Assembly: GCA_965116345.1 (NCBI GenBank)
Contig: OZ220680.1
Span: forward strand, 3,596,001 to 3,660,000
From: VXYL01 sp965116345
GTDB taxonomy: Bacteria > Pseudomonadota > Gammaproteobacteria > Pseudomonadales > Azotimanducaceae
Length of the DNA: 64,000 bases
Reading direction: 5' to 3'
The number at the start of each line of letters is the position of its first letter. Positions within the stretch are counted from its first letter, which is position 1. The notes beneath the pieces were generated by a model, which saw nothing but the letters and a program-made list of their open reading frames with translations, had not been told where the DNA came from and made no database searches. Made by a program: the position numbers and the translations under genes. This document shows, one piece after another, positions 16,654 through 24,971 of this stretch.

Positions 16654-18020
16654 AGGTGACCTCCTCGCGCCTGGGCGATGGCGTCGACCGGGGTATGGCT
16701 GACATTGGCTTCATCACGGCCATCGTTCACGGGCCCGTTGGGGCTCGCGGTTTGGTCGGTCGCGAAATAGATGAAGGGGTGGCTGACGAGAACACCCTCG
16801 GTCGGCAGCGGAACCTGACCATCGAAGGCCGGGCGATACCGTGCGCGGCGTACAGCGCGGCGAACTTCGGTGTCCATGAGGTCCTCGGGTACCGAACGCA
16901 GCGTGTTGATTTCGCTGACGGCGCCTTGCTCATCGATCCGCAGGGACAGTTCGATGACGCCATTCTGGGGCTCGCCGACGGCGTTGCGTGACTTTTCGGG
17001 ACCCGGCGGCAACGGCAGGTACAACGGCGTCGGTGATTCGAATGTCTCGGCAAGCAAAGGCTCGTTGGCGCTCAACAAGTCCCACGCCTTGCGATACAGC
17101 GTCATCGCCCGCTGGTGCTTTTCGAACATCAGGAACCAGTCGCCCAGTTCCAGGATGGCGGCGGCCCGATCCTCGTCGCTGGCGTCTTCCTGTGCGTTGA
17201 CGACTTTGACGACTTCTATGAGGGCCCGCTCGCCTTTGGAGAAGCTGTTGATCGACCCGATGGATCGGGTTCGGCTGGTGTAGGGTCCGCCGGAAGCCGA
17301 GGATTGTGACCGCGGTTCGTGGTACGGAGGAAAGCGCTCGCGGAGATAGCTCGCGGCGATGCCGCGCAAGGCACGGATCGTGGCCGCCTCGTCGTCGTTG
17401 TCCGCCGTGTTGGCGACGTACACCGCATGTCGATACAGGGCCCGCGCGGAAAAAATGTTGTAGTTCGTGACGTACCAATCCGCCAAGGCGAAGAGCCCTG
17501 GGAGCAGGGCAGGATCGCTGCTCCCGAAAGCGCGCAGCAGGAGGTTGTAGGCGTATTCGTGGCGCTTGTTGGCACGCTCGGTATCGCCACTGGCCGCATG
17601 CAGCGCGGCTTCGCGGTAGACGATATCCACCTGGCTGGGATCGTGCAGTCCCCGGTTGACCCGGGTTATGTGCAGAGCGCGGTCGTATGCTCCGAACGCG
17701 CCGGGATGGTCGCCGACACCGACGAGGGCATCGCCGAGGACGACCAGCGGCTTGGCCAACTCGATGCTGTAGCGGCTCGAGCGACGCTCGATGTTGTCGA
17801 TTTCGAGTTCGACCATGTTGATCGCATCGAGATACTCGCCCACCGCCACCTTGTCGGCGGCTTCATCCACCTCGCTGCCGACCAAGGAGTCGTCGGTCCG
17901 CGGCTCTTCGCCGACCTCGGGTTCCGCGTCGGTTGGCGGCGTCTGCGCCGCGGCTGCGAACGTCAAGGCCATCGCCGCGAAGGCGATGCTCGATCCCGGA
18001 ATGTTTCGCCGTTTGTACAC
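16650..18020 (-). CDS. Exported TPR protein with TonB_C-like C-terminus, first gene of the operon
   Basis: A 456-residue protein. The GTG at 18018-18020 is chosen because it follows GAGGGAAAGG and gives a compact Sec signal (cleavage near AAAA-Q, residues about 24-26). Longer in-frame starts would bury the signal. Residues about 60-340 contain TPR-like helix pairs (GDHPGAFGAYDRAL, FSARALYRHAVYVA, KHQRAMTLYRKAWDLL). Residues about 365-430 match a TonB C-terminal type fold: NGVIELSLRIDEQGAVSEINTLRSVP, then VRRAVRRARYRPAFDG. In TonB this domain touches outer-membrane partners. Here it has no N-terminal TonB helix, so it is probably a periplasmic partner protein. It is the promoter-proximal gene of a twelve-gene block. 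Confidence 0.8.
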   Translation of the reverse strand: MYKRRNIPGSSIAFAAMALTFAAAAQTPPTDAEPEVGEEPRTDDSLVGSEVDEAADKVAVGEYLDAINMVELEIDNIERRSSRYSIELAKPLVVLGDALVGVGDHPGAFGAYDRALHITRVNRGLHDPSQVDIVYREAALHAASGDTERANKRHEYAYNLLLRAFGSSDPALLPGLFALADWYVTNYNIFSARALYRHAVYVANTADNDDEAATIRALRGIAASYLRERFPPYHEPRSQSSASGGPYTSRTRSIGSINSFSKGERALIEVVKVVNAQEDASDEDRAAAILELGDWFLMFEKHQRAMTLYRKAWDLLSANEPLLAETFESPTPLYLPLPPGPEKSRNAVGEPQNGVIELSLRIDEQGAVSEINTLRSVPEDLMDTEVRRAVRRARYRPAFDGQVPLPTEGVLVSHPFIYFATDQTASPNGPVNDGRDEANVSHTPVDAIAQARGGHL

Positions 18021-18353
18021 GGGCCTTTCCCTCAAGGCGCACCATGGCTGTCGGCCACATGACACATGATCACGTCGCCTACTTGGATTGACACCATGCA
18101 AGCGAGTTCCGCTTTCGAGTGTCTGCGTGCACGATGGCGCAGTCAAGGGTGTTTTGCAGGCACTCTCGCGGCATCCGTGCCGCGTCCTGGACCCCACACC
18201 GAGGACCCGACACCGAGTTGCGGGCATCCATCCGAACGGGTATGTTCGGCGGTCGAATGGATTCTTGTCGGACTCGCAAGTCCGCGCGGTGCAAAGGAAT
18301 GTGCCCGTCTTATTTGGCGCCTTCGACCTGAATCCGGGACGGGGGAGCTGGTT
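18021..18353. other. Divergent intergenic region (333 bp) with presumed promoters
   Basis: This stretch separates the starts of the twelve-gene minus-strand operon and the plus-strand secreted protein gene, so promoters for both must lie here or overlap the genes. I see a strong ribosome site for each gene (GAGGGAAAGG on the minus strand, GGGGGAG on the plus strand). I see no convincing -35/-10 pair, known operator or stable terminator. An open frame through it on the plus strand has no recognisable protein content. Confidence 0.6.
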
Positions 18354-19238
18354 ATGAGCAGAATTGTTGCAATTGCGTTTGCCGCGATGATCGCGTGGCC
18401 GTCCGCGGCGACGGTGGTGGAACTTGCCGAGGAAACCTGGAGCGAGGACGATCTAGTCGCGTTGCCCGCGCTATGGGGAGCACCGCTGGATTCCTCGGCA
18501 ATGTGGCATACCGGGCCGGTCATGTTCGCCTCCCACAATGCCCGCATGGCCGTTTTTCACTCGTTCGAGGACAAGGCGAAGGTTGCCATGCAGTCGCGTT
18601 TCGCCGCCGCGCTCGGGGTAGTCCCGTACCGGGCGCAGCGATCGATCACCAATGTTCCGTGGCTCCCGGACTTCGTCGTCATCGGCTACGGTGACGAAGC
18701 TTGGTGGCCCTGTCACGCGGCCAACCTGTCACCTGGCGAGATGCTCCACGAGGGTCGCGGATCGAGCTGTCTGAACGTCACGGACGCCCCAATGGCGATG
18801 CCGCAGGCGCTTTCAAGGGCCGCCATCGTCTTCCTTGCCTTCGAGGATCTCTACCCCGCCACGTTCGATACCCGTCCCTTCTTCCGCCAGATCGCCCATG
18901 CCTATCATCACTATGTGATCAAGAACGGACTGAACAACCAGTGCATCCGCCGCGCCTACAAGAAGGCAATGGACAAGGGACTCTACGATCAAGTCCGGCA
19001 GTCGCACCGGCGCTCGGGTATCCCGCCGCACCGTCGGGTCCGGCAAGACTTCGGGGATGCGTCCTGGAACCATGTCGAGTGGTTCGCGGAGACCGCCGTG
19101 TCGTACTTTCTGATCAACGACGAGTATCCCTTCCACCGGCACGATCTGTACGAGCATGACCCGGACGGGTACACCATCCAGCGCCACTTCTGGGAGCATC
19201 CCAACACGGGTGTCGGTCGATGTCCCGTGAGCTGGTGA
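18354..19238 (+). CDS. Secreted protein resembling a metallopeptidase with degenerate HExxH
   Basis: A 294-residue protein with a Sec signal peptide (residues about 1-19, cleavage near PSAATVV). The ATG at 18354 has GGGGAG eight bases upstream. The second half resembles a group of secreted zincin-like proteins in which a Leu-His-Glu-x-x-His helix is followed by a Tyr-Phe-Ala-Glu motif and an ND-x-x-PF segment. Here the helix reads RQIAHAYHH (residues 178-186) and the later motif EWFAE (242-246), followed by NDEYPFHRHDLYEHDPDGY. The first zinc His and the catalytic Glu of HExxH appear replaced by Arg and Gln. It is divergent from the envelope operon and may work with it. The family link is from memory of patterns and is moderate at best. 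Confidence 0.6.
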   Translation: MSRIVAIAFAAMIAWPSAATVVELAEETWSEDDLVALPALWGAPLDSSAMWHTGPVMFASHNARMAVFHSFEDKAKVAMQSRFAAALGVVPYRAQRSITNVPWLPDFVVIGYGDEAWWPCHAANLSPGEMLHEGRGSSCLNVTDAPMAMPQALSRAAIVFLAFEDLYPATFDTRPFFRQIAHAYHHYVIKNGLNNQCIRRAYKKAMDKGLYDQVRQSHRRSGIPPHRRVRQDFGDASWNHVEWFAETAVSYFLINDEYPFHRHDLYEHDPDGYTIQRHFWEHPNTGVGRCPVSW

Positions 19239-19269
19239 CTTGCCGGCTTTCCGGGCCTGCGGGTCAACC

Positions 19270-19503
19270 ATGAGCGGAACGGACCACGCCATCGACGCCA
19301 TGGGGCTCGAATGTCCCGAACCCCTGATGATCGTCCGTAACAGGGTTCGCGAGATGTCGTCCGGAGAGACGGTGTCCGTCGTCGCAACCGATCCGTCGAC
19401 CGTGCGGGACCTCGCCAATTTCTGCCGGTTCATGGGCCACGAACTCGTGACGTCGGACAGGGAAGGTGAGCGGTACCTGTTTGTCATACGCAAAGGTGCG
19501 TAG
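19270..19503 (+). CDS. tusA: TusA-family sulfur carrier protein
   Basis: A 77-residue cytoplasmic protein of the TusA/SirA/YeeD family. It starts with the typical AIDAMGLECPEPLM, in which the Cys of the CPxP motif (near residue 18) carries the persulfide. The fold continues with a VSVVATDPSTVRDLANFCRFMGHEL segment. TusA relays sulfur for tRNA thiolation and other uses. The ATG at 19270 is chosen because the family begins about ten residues before the motif; an upstream in-frame ATG would add ten unrelated residues. It lies 30 bp before an FAD oxidase gene. Confidence 0.9.
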   Translation: MSGTDHAIDAMGLECPEPLMIVRNRVREMSSGETVSVVATDPSTVRDLANFCRFMGHELVTSDREGERYLFVIRKGA

Positions 19504-19532
19504 GGGCGACCTTTTCAGGCACGCCGTCCTCC

Positions 19533-20612
19533 GTGGCTGAACGTTGCGATGCCGTCGTCGTCGGCGCCGGTGTGGTGGGTCTTGCGGTCGCTCGCGCCCT
19601 CGCCCGACTCGGTCGGGAAGTCTTGGTGCTCGAGCGCCACGAGCTGATCGGCTCGGAGATATCGAGCCGCAATTCCGAGGTGATCCACGCGGGCATCTAC
19701 TATCCGCCCGGTTCGCTCAAGGCGAGCACGTGCGTTCGCGGCAAAGCGCTGCTCTACGAGTACTGCGAGGCCTACAACGTGCCGTACCGGCGGCTCGGCA
19801 AGATCATCGTGGCGACGTCGAAGGATCAATTCGACACGCTCGAGAGCTACCGCCGCCAGGCACGCGCCAACGGCGTCGGCGAACTCCCGTGGATGGCCCG
19901 CGACGAGATACTCGCGCTCGAGCCCGCGGTGGACGCCTTGGCTGGCGTCTACTCAGAATCCACGGGAATCATCGACAGCCACGCGTTCATGCTGAGCCTG
20001 GTCGGCGATGTCGAGTCCGGCGGGGGAACGATCGCGTTTCTGACGGAAGTCACCGATCTCGAGCGGCGAGACGGGAGCGTGCGCGTTCACTGCGGCGACT
20101 TTGCACTCGATGCCCAGATCGTGGTCAACGCCGCGGGTCTTGCCGGGCCGGAGATCGCTGCGCGCCTAGGCGGCGCGCATCGCGGCTACTACGCCAAGGG
20201 CCACTACTACACGCTATCCGGCAAGTCGCCGTTTTCTCACCTGGTCTACCCGGTGGCGGAAGCCGGCGGACTGGGCGTGCACGTCACCCTCGACCTGGGA
20301 GGACAGGCGCGGTTCGGGCCCGACGTGGTCTGGCAGGAGGACGAGGACTACGGCTTCGACGGCGTCGACTTCGAACGCTTCGTCGCCGCGATCCGCCGCT
20401 ACTACCCCGGCCTCGACGAGTCGCGCCTGCACGCGGGGTACACGGGCATCCGTCCCAAACTCGCGCCTGCGGGCGCCCCGGCATCGGACTTCGTGATCGA
20501 TGGGCCGGCTGTGAACGGTGTTCCGGGACTCGTCAACCTGTTGGGCATCGAGTCGCCGGGACTCACCGCCTCCCTGGCCATCGCCGAGCGCGTCGCCAAG
20601 CTGGTCGGCTGA
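19533..20612 (+). CDS. FAD-dependent oxidoreductase, L-2-hydroxyglutarate dehydrogenase-like
   Basis: A 359-residue protein of the DAO superfamily with GTG start. The N-terminal dinucleotide motif is VVVGAGVVGLAVARAL (residues about 8-23), followed by an acidic strand end in VLVLERHE. The stretch SSRNSEVIHAGIYYPPGSLKA is characteristic of L-2-hydroxyglutarate oxidases (LhgO/L2HGDH), which oxidise L-2-hydroxyglutarate to 2-oxoglutarate. The end (GIRPKLAPAGAPASDFVIDG, NLLGIESPGLTASLAIA) also fits. The length is slightly below the usual ~400, so a sister subfamily with another 2-hydroxyacid is possible. It follows tusA closely and converges with alaA. Confidence 0.85.
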   Translation: MAERCDAVVVGAGVVGLAVARALARLGREVLVLERHELIGSEISSRNSEVIHAGIYYPPGSLKASTCVRGKALLYEYCEAYNVPYRRLGKIIVATSKDQFDTLESYRRQARANGVGELPWMARDEILALEPAVDALAGVYSESTGIIDSHAFMLSLVGDVESGGGTIAFLTEVTDLERRDGSVRVHCGDFALDAQIVVNAAGLAGPEIAARLGGAHRGYYAKGHYYTLSGKSPFSHLVYPVAEAGGLGVHVTLDLGGQARFGPDVVWQEDEDYGFDGVDFERFVAAIRRYYPGLDESRLHAGYTGIRPKLAPAGAPASDFVIDGPAVNGVPGLVNLLGIESPGLTASLAIAERVAKLVG

Positions 20613-20629
20613 TTCCGACGAATCAACGC

Positions 20630-20654
20630 GGGCGACCACAAGGGTCGCCCCTAC
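20630..20654. repeat. Dispersed 25-bp hairpin repeat (copy overlapping alaA stop)
   Basis: GGGCGACC at 20630-20637 pairs with GGTCGCCC at 20643-20650 around a 5-nt loop, followed by CTAC. The same 25 bases occur in the opposite orientation at 55993-56017. It lies between two convergent genes and forms the alaA stop codon. It could work as a transcription end or be a REP-type repeat. Confidence 0.75.
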
Positions 20655-21910
20655 TGGCGGTACGTCGAGAGGAAGTCGCCGATGCGGGCGATGGCGTTGG
20701 TCAAATCGTCGGCCCGGGGTAGGAACACCAGCCGGAAGTGGTCCGGCGTGTCGATGTTGAAGGCGCTTCCCTGGACCACGAGAATCTTCTCCCTACGCAG
20801 CAGATCGAGCACGAAGCGTTCGTCGTCGACGATGTTGAACCGCTCCCGATCGAGCCTTGGAAAGGCGTACAGCGCGCCCCCGGGCTCGACGCAACTGACG
20901 CCTTCGATCTGGTTCAGCATGGCGTGGGCGATGCGCCGTTGCTCGTAGAGGCTGCCGCCGGGCGCGGTGTGGTCCTCGATGCTCTGGTGGCCACCCAATG
21001 CCCCTTGGATGGCGTGCTGGGTCGGCACGTTGGCGCAAAGGCGCATGGATGCCAGGATGTCGAGACCCTCCATGTAGTCCCGGGCCCGCTCCTTGGGTCC
21101 GCTGACGACCATCCATCCCGTGCGAAAGCCGGCTACCCGGTAGGCCTTGGAAAGGCCGTTGAAGGTGACGGTGAGGACATCACTGGACAGCGACGCCAGC
21201 GGATGGTGGACGGCGTCGTCGTAGACGATCCGAGCGTAGATTTCGTCGGCGAACTGGACTAGATCCCTTTGCCGGGCCCAGGCGGTGATGGCTTCGAGGG
21301 TTTCCCGGCTGTAGACGGCACCGGTGGGGTTGTTGGGGTTGATGACGACGATGCCGCGGGTCCGGTTCGTGGTCTTGGCGCGGATGTCGTCGAGGTCCGG
21401 CGCCCAGCCGCCGGCCTCATCGCAGCGGTAGTGAACCGGCACGCCGCCCGAGAGCCTCACCACGGCCGTCCACAGCGGATAGTCCGGGGCCGGCAGGAGC
21501 ATCTCGTCGCCGTCGTTGAGCAGCGCCTGCATGCTCATGGCGATGAGTTCGCTGACGCCGTTGCCGATGGTGATGTCGTCAACATCGACGTTGGCGATCC
21601 CCTGACGCTGACAGTCCTGCATGACGGCCTTGCGGGCCGAATACAGGCCCTTGGACTCACAGTATCCCTGGGACGCCGGGACGTTGTGGATCACGTCGCG
21701 CAGTAGTTCCTCGGGGGCGTGCAGGCCGAACGGCGCGGGGTTGCCGATGTTGAGCTTGAGGATGCGGTGGCCTTCCTCCTCGAGGCGATTGGCCTCGGCG
21801 AGCACCGGACCACGGATCTCGTAGCACACGTCCGCGAGCTTGGTGGACTTGACGATGTCGGCTCGGCGACGCGGCGCGAACGGCGCCACCTGGGCAGTCT
21901 CGGTACTCAC
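20651..21910 (-). CDS. alaA: Alanine/glutamate-pyruvate aminotransferase, AlaA-like
   Basis: A 419-residue class I PLP aminotransferase. The GTG at 21910 gives MSTETAQVAPF, and the family sequence begins about 20 residues later (LADVCYEIRGPVLAEANRLEEEGHRILKLNIGNPAPFG). The PLP lysine lies in TFNGLSKAYRVAGFRTGW. NPNNPTGAVYS and DEIYARIVYDD are the usual substrate/PLP contacts. The segment GNPAPFG with the long N-terminal helix is typical of AlaA and its homologues, which make alanine from pyruvate and glutamate. The upstream frame is open further only in shadow of msrB. It is convergent with the FAD oxidase gene. Confidence 0.92.
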   Translation of the reverse strand: MSTETAQVAPFAPRRRADIVKSTKLADVCYEIRGPVLAEANRLEEEGHRILKLNIGNPAPFGLHAPEELLRDVIHNVPASQGYCESKGLYSARKAVMQDCQRQGIANVDVDDITIGNGVSELIAMSMQALLNDGDEMLLPAPDYPLWTAVVRLSGGVPVHYRCDEAGGWAPDLDDIRAKTTNRTRGIVVINPNNPTGAVYSRETLEAITAWARQRDLVQFADEIYARIVYDDAVHHPLASLSSDVLTVTFNGLSKAYRVAGFRTGWMVVSGPKERARDYMEGLDILASMRLCANVPTQHAIQGALGGHQSIEDHTAPGGSLYEQRRIAHAMLNQIEGVSCVEPGGALYAFPRLDRERFNIVDDERFVLDLLRREKILVVQGSAFNIDTPDHFRLVFLPRADDLTNAIARIGDFLSTYRQ

Positions 21911-21967
21911 GATGTTCGACTCAACGTGTAGAATCGCTCCGCGATCAAGGGCGCGAATGGTACAGCA

Positions 21968-22405
21968 ATGGCTATGGACAAGGCGCAGCGGGCCGAGGTT
22001 CCCGACACCGGCGACAAGCTCGTCAAGTCGGATGACGAGTGGCGCGCGGAGTTGACGCCCGAACAGTACCGGGTGGCACGCCGTGCGGGGACCGAACGGG
22101 CGTTCAGCGGCGAGTATTGGGACACCAAGACCAAGGGTATGTACAACTGTCGGTGTTGCGGCACGCCGTTGTTCGATTCCGACACCAAGTACGACTCGGG
22201 CACCGGTTGGCCGAGCTTCACGGAGCCGGTGGACGCCGATGCCGTCGCCACGAAGCAGGACCGTTCCTGGTTCATGGTCCGCACCGAGGTGCTCTGCGCC
22301 CGCTGCGACGCCCATCTCGGCCACGTATTCCCCGATGGTCCGGCACCGACCGGCATGAGGTTCTGCCTGAACTCCGCCTCGCTCGACCTCGAAGCCGACG
22401 ACTAG
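21968..22405 (+). CDS. msrB: Peptide-methionine (R)-S-oxide reductase MsrB
   Basis: A 145-residue cytoplasmic repair enzyme that reduces methionine-R-sulfoxide in proteins. Zinc cysteines are in CRCCGTPLF and CARCDAHLGH. The catalytic Cys is in GMRFCLNSASL near residue 134. GTGWPSF and the WFMVRTEV strand complete the MsrB pattern. The length is normal. An alternative ATG six bases downstream cannot be excluded. It is divergent from alaA with 57 bp between the starts, and convergent with the gamma-glutamyltransferase gene. Confidence 0.95.
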   Translation: MAMDKAQRAEVPDTGDKLVKSDDEWRAELTPEQYRVARRAGTERAFSGEYWDTKTKGMYNCRCCGTPLFDSDTKYDSGTGWPSFTEPVDADAVATKQDRSWFMVRTEVLCARCDAHLGHVFPDGPAPTGMRFCLNSASLDLEADD

Positions 22406-22416
22406 CGCTAGCCAGC

Positions 22417-24015
22417 TCAGAAGCCGACCGCCGCGCCCTCCTTGCGATGGTCCGAGGCGGCGAAGTAGCCGCCGCCGGGAAGCGCGTAGATCAGCTGCGC
22501 GCCGCCGAAGGGCCGGTGACTGCCGGCGACGTCCACGGCGTGACCCCGACGGGCGAGTTCCCGCGCCGTCGCGATGGAATAGCCCGGCTCCAGAAGAACC
22601 CTGTATTCTGGCGTCACCTGCCACCGGGGCGCATCGGAGGCCGCCTGCGGATTCTCGGCGTGGTCGAAGATGCGAGTCACCATCTGCACGTGACCCTGAT
22701 GCTGCATGTGGCCGCCCATGACGCCGAAGGCCAGCAGCGGCGCGCTTTTGCCGGCGACGTCCTTGCCGGTGACGAAGCCTGGAATGATGGTGTGGTAGGG
22801 GCGCTTGCTGGGGCCGACGGCATTGGCGTGGGCGGGGTCGAGGACGAAGCCGGCCCCGCGGTTCTGCATCGCGATGCCGGTGCCGGGAATGACGACGCCC
22901 GAGCCGAATCCCATGTAGTTCGATTGGATCATCGACACCATCCGACCGTCGGCGTCTGCCGCGGTCAGGTATACGGTGTCGTGGCTGACGGGCAACGCGG
23001 CGGGCGGTGGCTGCGCGGCGGTATGCCCTATGCCGTCGGCGGCTCGGCGGATGGATCCGGGTTCCAGCAGGGCTTCAGGCGGCACGTGCATGGCCCGCGG
23101 GTCGGCGAAGTGGTCGAACGCCGCGCGGATGGCGATCTTCATCGCCTCGATCTGCAGATGCGTCCAACGGGCGGAGCCGGGGGCATGCTCGCGTGCATCG
23201 AGGTGTGCCAGGATGGCCAGGGCGATCTGCGCCGCCAGTCCCTGGCCGTTGGGCGGAATCTCGGCCAACTCCACGTCGCGGTATTCCTGGACGATGGGAT
23301 CCACCCAGTCGACCTGATGGTTCGCCAGGTCTGCTGCCCGTAGCGCACCGCCGGCTTTGCGGGCCGCGTCTTCCATGCGCTCGGCCAGGACACCGTGGTA
23401 GAAGGCCTCTCCCTCGGTGTCCGCAATCAGCGTCAGCGTCTCGGCGAGATCGGCGTTGACGAACAGCTCGCCGGGGGCGGGTGGTCGGCCCGCCGGCAGA
23501 AAGTGCGTCAGAAAGTGCGGAAAGGCCGCGTAGGTCTCACCCGACCGGGCCCAGATCACGGCCGTCTCGTGACCGACGTGGAAGCCCTCGCGGGCATAGC
23601 GAATGGCGGCGTCGAACAGTTCGCCGAAGGGTAGGGCGCCGAAGCGACGCGACAGCGCGACCCAGGCGCTCACCGCGCCGGGTACCGTGACGCTGTCCCA
23701 GCCGGTGACCGGCATCGTCGGGTAGCGGCCGAACCGGTCCGTCGTCCATCCCGCCGGCGAGCGTCCGGAGGCGTTCAGGCCGCTCAGCCGGTCACCGTCC
23801 CAGACGATGGCGAACGCGTCGCTGCCGACGCCGTTGCTGCACGGCTCGACGACGGTCAGCGTGATGGCGGTGGCGACGGCGGCGTCCACGGCGTTGCCGC
23901 CGCGGCGCAGGATGTCGAGGCCCGCCGCCGCCGCCAGCGGCTGGGAGGTCGCCACGACGTTGCGCGCAAGCACCGGGGCGCGTCGGGACGGATACGGGAA
24001 GGACCAGTCGAACAC
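22417..24015 (-). CDS. Gamma-glutamyltransferase family protein
   Basis: A 532-residue Ntn-hydrolase of the gamma-glutamyltransferase/acylase family, starting at a GTG. Such proteins cut themselves before a Thr that becomes the nucleophile. Here that Thr is in PVSHDTVYLTAADADG, aligning with TTHYSVVDKDG of E. coli GGT. The N-terminal ARNVVATSQPLAAAAGLDILRRGGNAVDAAVATA and the later MQNRGAGF segment are standard. I see no signal peptide, so it may be cytoplasmic, unlike the periplasmic E. coli enzyme. The substrate is not certain: glutathione, other gamma-glutamyl compounds or acyl amides are possible. Confidence 0.9.
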   Translation of the reverse strand: MFDWSFPYPSRRAPVLARNVVATSQPLAAAAGLDILRRGGNAVDAAVATAITLTVVEPCSNGVGSDAFAIVWDGDRLSGLNASGRSPAGWTTDRFGRYPTMPVTGWDSVTVPGAVSAWVALSRRFGALPFGELFDAAIRYAREGFHVGHETAVIWARSGETYAAFPHFLTHFLPAGRPPAPGELFVNADLAETLTLIADTEGEAFYHGVLAERMEDAARKAGGALRAADLANHQVDWVDPIVQEYRDVELAEIPPNGQGLAAQIALAILAHLDAREHAPGSARWTHLQIEAMKIAIRAAFDHFADPRAMHVPPEALLEPGSIRRAADGIGHTAAQPPPAALPVSHDTVYLTAADADGRMVSMIQSNYMGFGSGVVIPGTGIAMQNRGAGFVLDPAHANAVGPSKRPYHTIIPGFVTGKDVAGKSAPLLAFGVMGGHMQHQGHVQMVTRIFDHAENPQAASDAPRWQVTPEYRVLLEPGYSIATARELARRGHAVDVAGSHRPFGGAQLIYALPGGGYFAASDHRKEGAAVGF

Positions 24016-24056
24016 GGTGCACCGGGTTGTTGACGCGGAGTCGCGAGTATAGGGAG

Positions 24057-24971
24057 CTACTGATCGCGGAGCAGGTTCGCCGGCGAGTATTGGTCGGTCA
24101 GCGCCCGCTTGGTGTCGTCCCAGTCGACCTTGCGCGACATGCGTGACGGATAGCTCGCGATGGGCACATCGTAGGCACGCAGGCGTCGGTGCCAGGAGCG
24201 GGCGTTGTCGCTCAATGTCGCCCTGGTGGGCAGGGAACTGGTGCTCGCAAGGATCACCCGGTTGTTGCTGTCTGGCAGCCGCAGGTTGAAGAATTCTCCA
24301 AACGCTGCGCGGTAAGTCTCTGATTCATGGTCGTAGAGCAGCGACGTCGCGAAGGTGTTCGCGGCCACGACACCCCCAGGTGCGAGCAGGGTGCGAACCT
24401 CTTCGAGGAACTCGACGGTCATCAGATGCTCGGGGATGTAGTCGCCGCTGTAGGCGTCGAGGAGCACGAGATCGTAGTGGTCACCCCGGGCGAGCGCGCG
24501 TTTGACGAACACCCGCGCATCGCTCACATGCACCCGCAGACGGTCGTTGGTCTCGAACCCGAAGTAGTTCCGCGCCGCCTTCACCACCGCCGGGTCGATC
24601 TCGGCGACGTCGATCCACGTCTCGGGCAGCAGTTCGGTCAGCGCGGTGGGCAGCGTGCCGCCTCCCAGGCCCGCGACGAGCACTCTGGCGGGTTCGGGCG
24701 CCAGGAGCAGGGAAGCCATCATCATGCGGGTGTAGGTGAACACCATGCGTTTGGGTGAACGCGGGTCCGTGCACGACTGATTGCGCTCGCGATCCCGGAG
24801 CGTGAATTTCATGCACAGGCGCGAGGGTTCCTGGGTGATGAGAATGGTCTGGTAGAGGGAGCGTTCGCGATGCACGACCTCCTCGTCGGCACTCGCCGTG
24901 CAGCAGGCCAACGCGAGCAGCACCCAGGTTGCGGTGGCTCGTCGGCGTGTCGGTCGTTCATGCATCGGCAT
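24057..24971 (-). CDS. Spermidine-synthase-like methyltransferase-fold protein with export signal
   Basis: A 304-residue protein. Two close starts exist (24971 and 24965). The start is a basic stretch and a hydrophobic segment (ATWVLLALACCTASADEE) that looks like a signal peptide or lipobox. The rest has the spermidine synthase fold: VLVAGLGGGTLPTALTELLPETWIDVAEIDP (cofactor site) and YDLVLLDAYSGDYIPEHLMTVEFLEEVRTLLAPGGVV. In many bacteria this domain is fused behind a polytopic membrane domain. Here the membrane half is the preceding gene, and the two overlap by 14 bp. The product may be made outside the cytoplasm or face it through the membrane partner. Polyamine activity is not proven; many relatives are uncharacterised. 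Confidence 0.8.
   Translation of the reverse strand: MPMHERPTRRRATATWVLLALACCTASADEEVVHRERSLYQTILITQEPSRLCMKFTLRDRERNQSCTDPRSPKRMVFTYTRMMMASLLLAPEPARVLVAGLGGGTLPTALTELLPETWIDVAEIDPAVVKAARNYFGFETNDRLRVHVSDARVFVKRALARGDHYDLVLLDAYSGDYIPEHLMTVEFLEEVRTLLAPGGVVAANTFATSLLYDHESETYRAAFGEFFNLRLPDSNNRVILASTSSLPTRATLSDNARSWHRRLRAYDVPIASYPSRMSRKVDWDDTKRALTDQYSPANLLRDQ

Noticed and set aside
4377..18020. Zorya defence system or classic Tol-Pal/Ton system
   Set aside because: No ZorB/OmpA-type partner, no ZorC/ZorD/ZorE helicase or nuclease, and no TolA, TolB or Pal are present; only the MotA/ExbB-type protein is shared.
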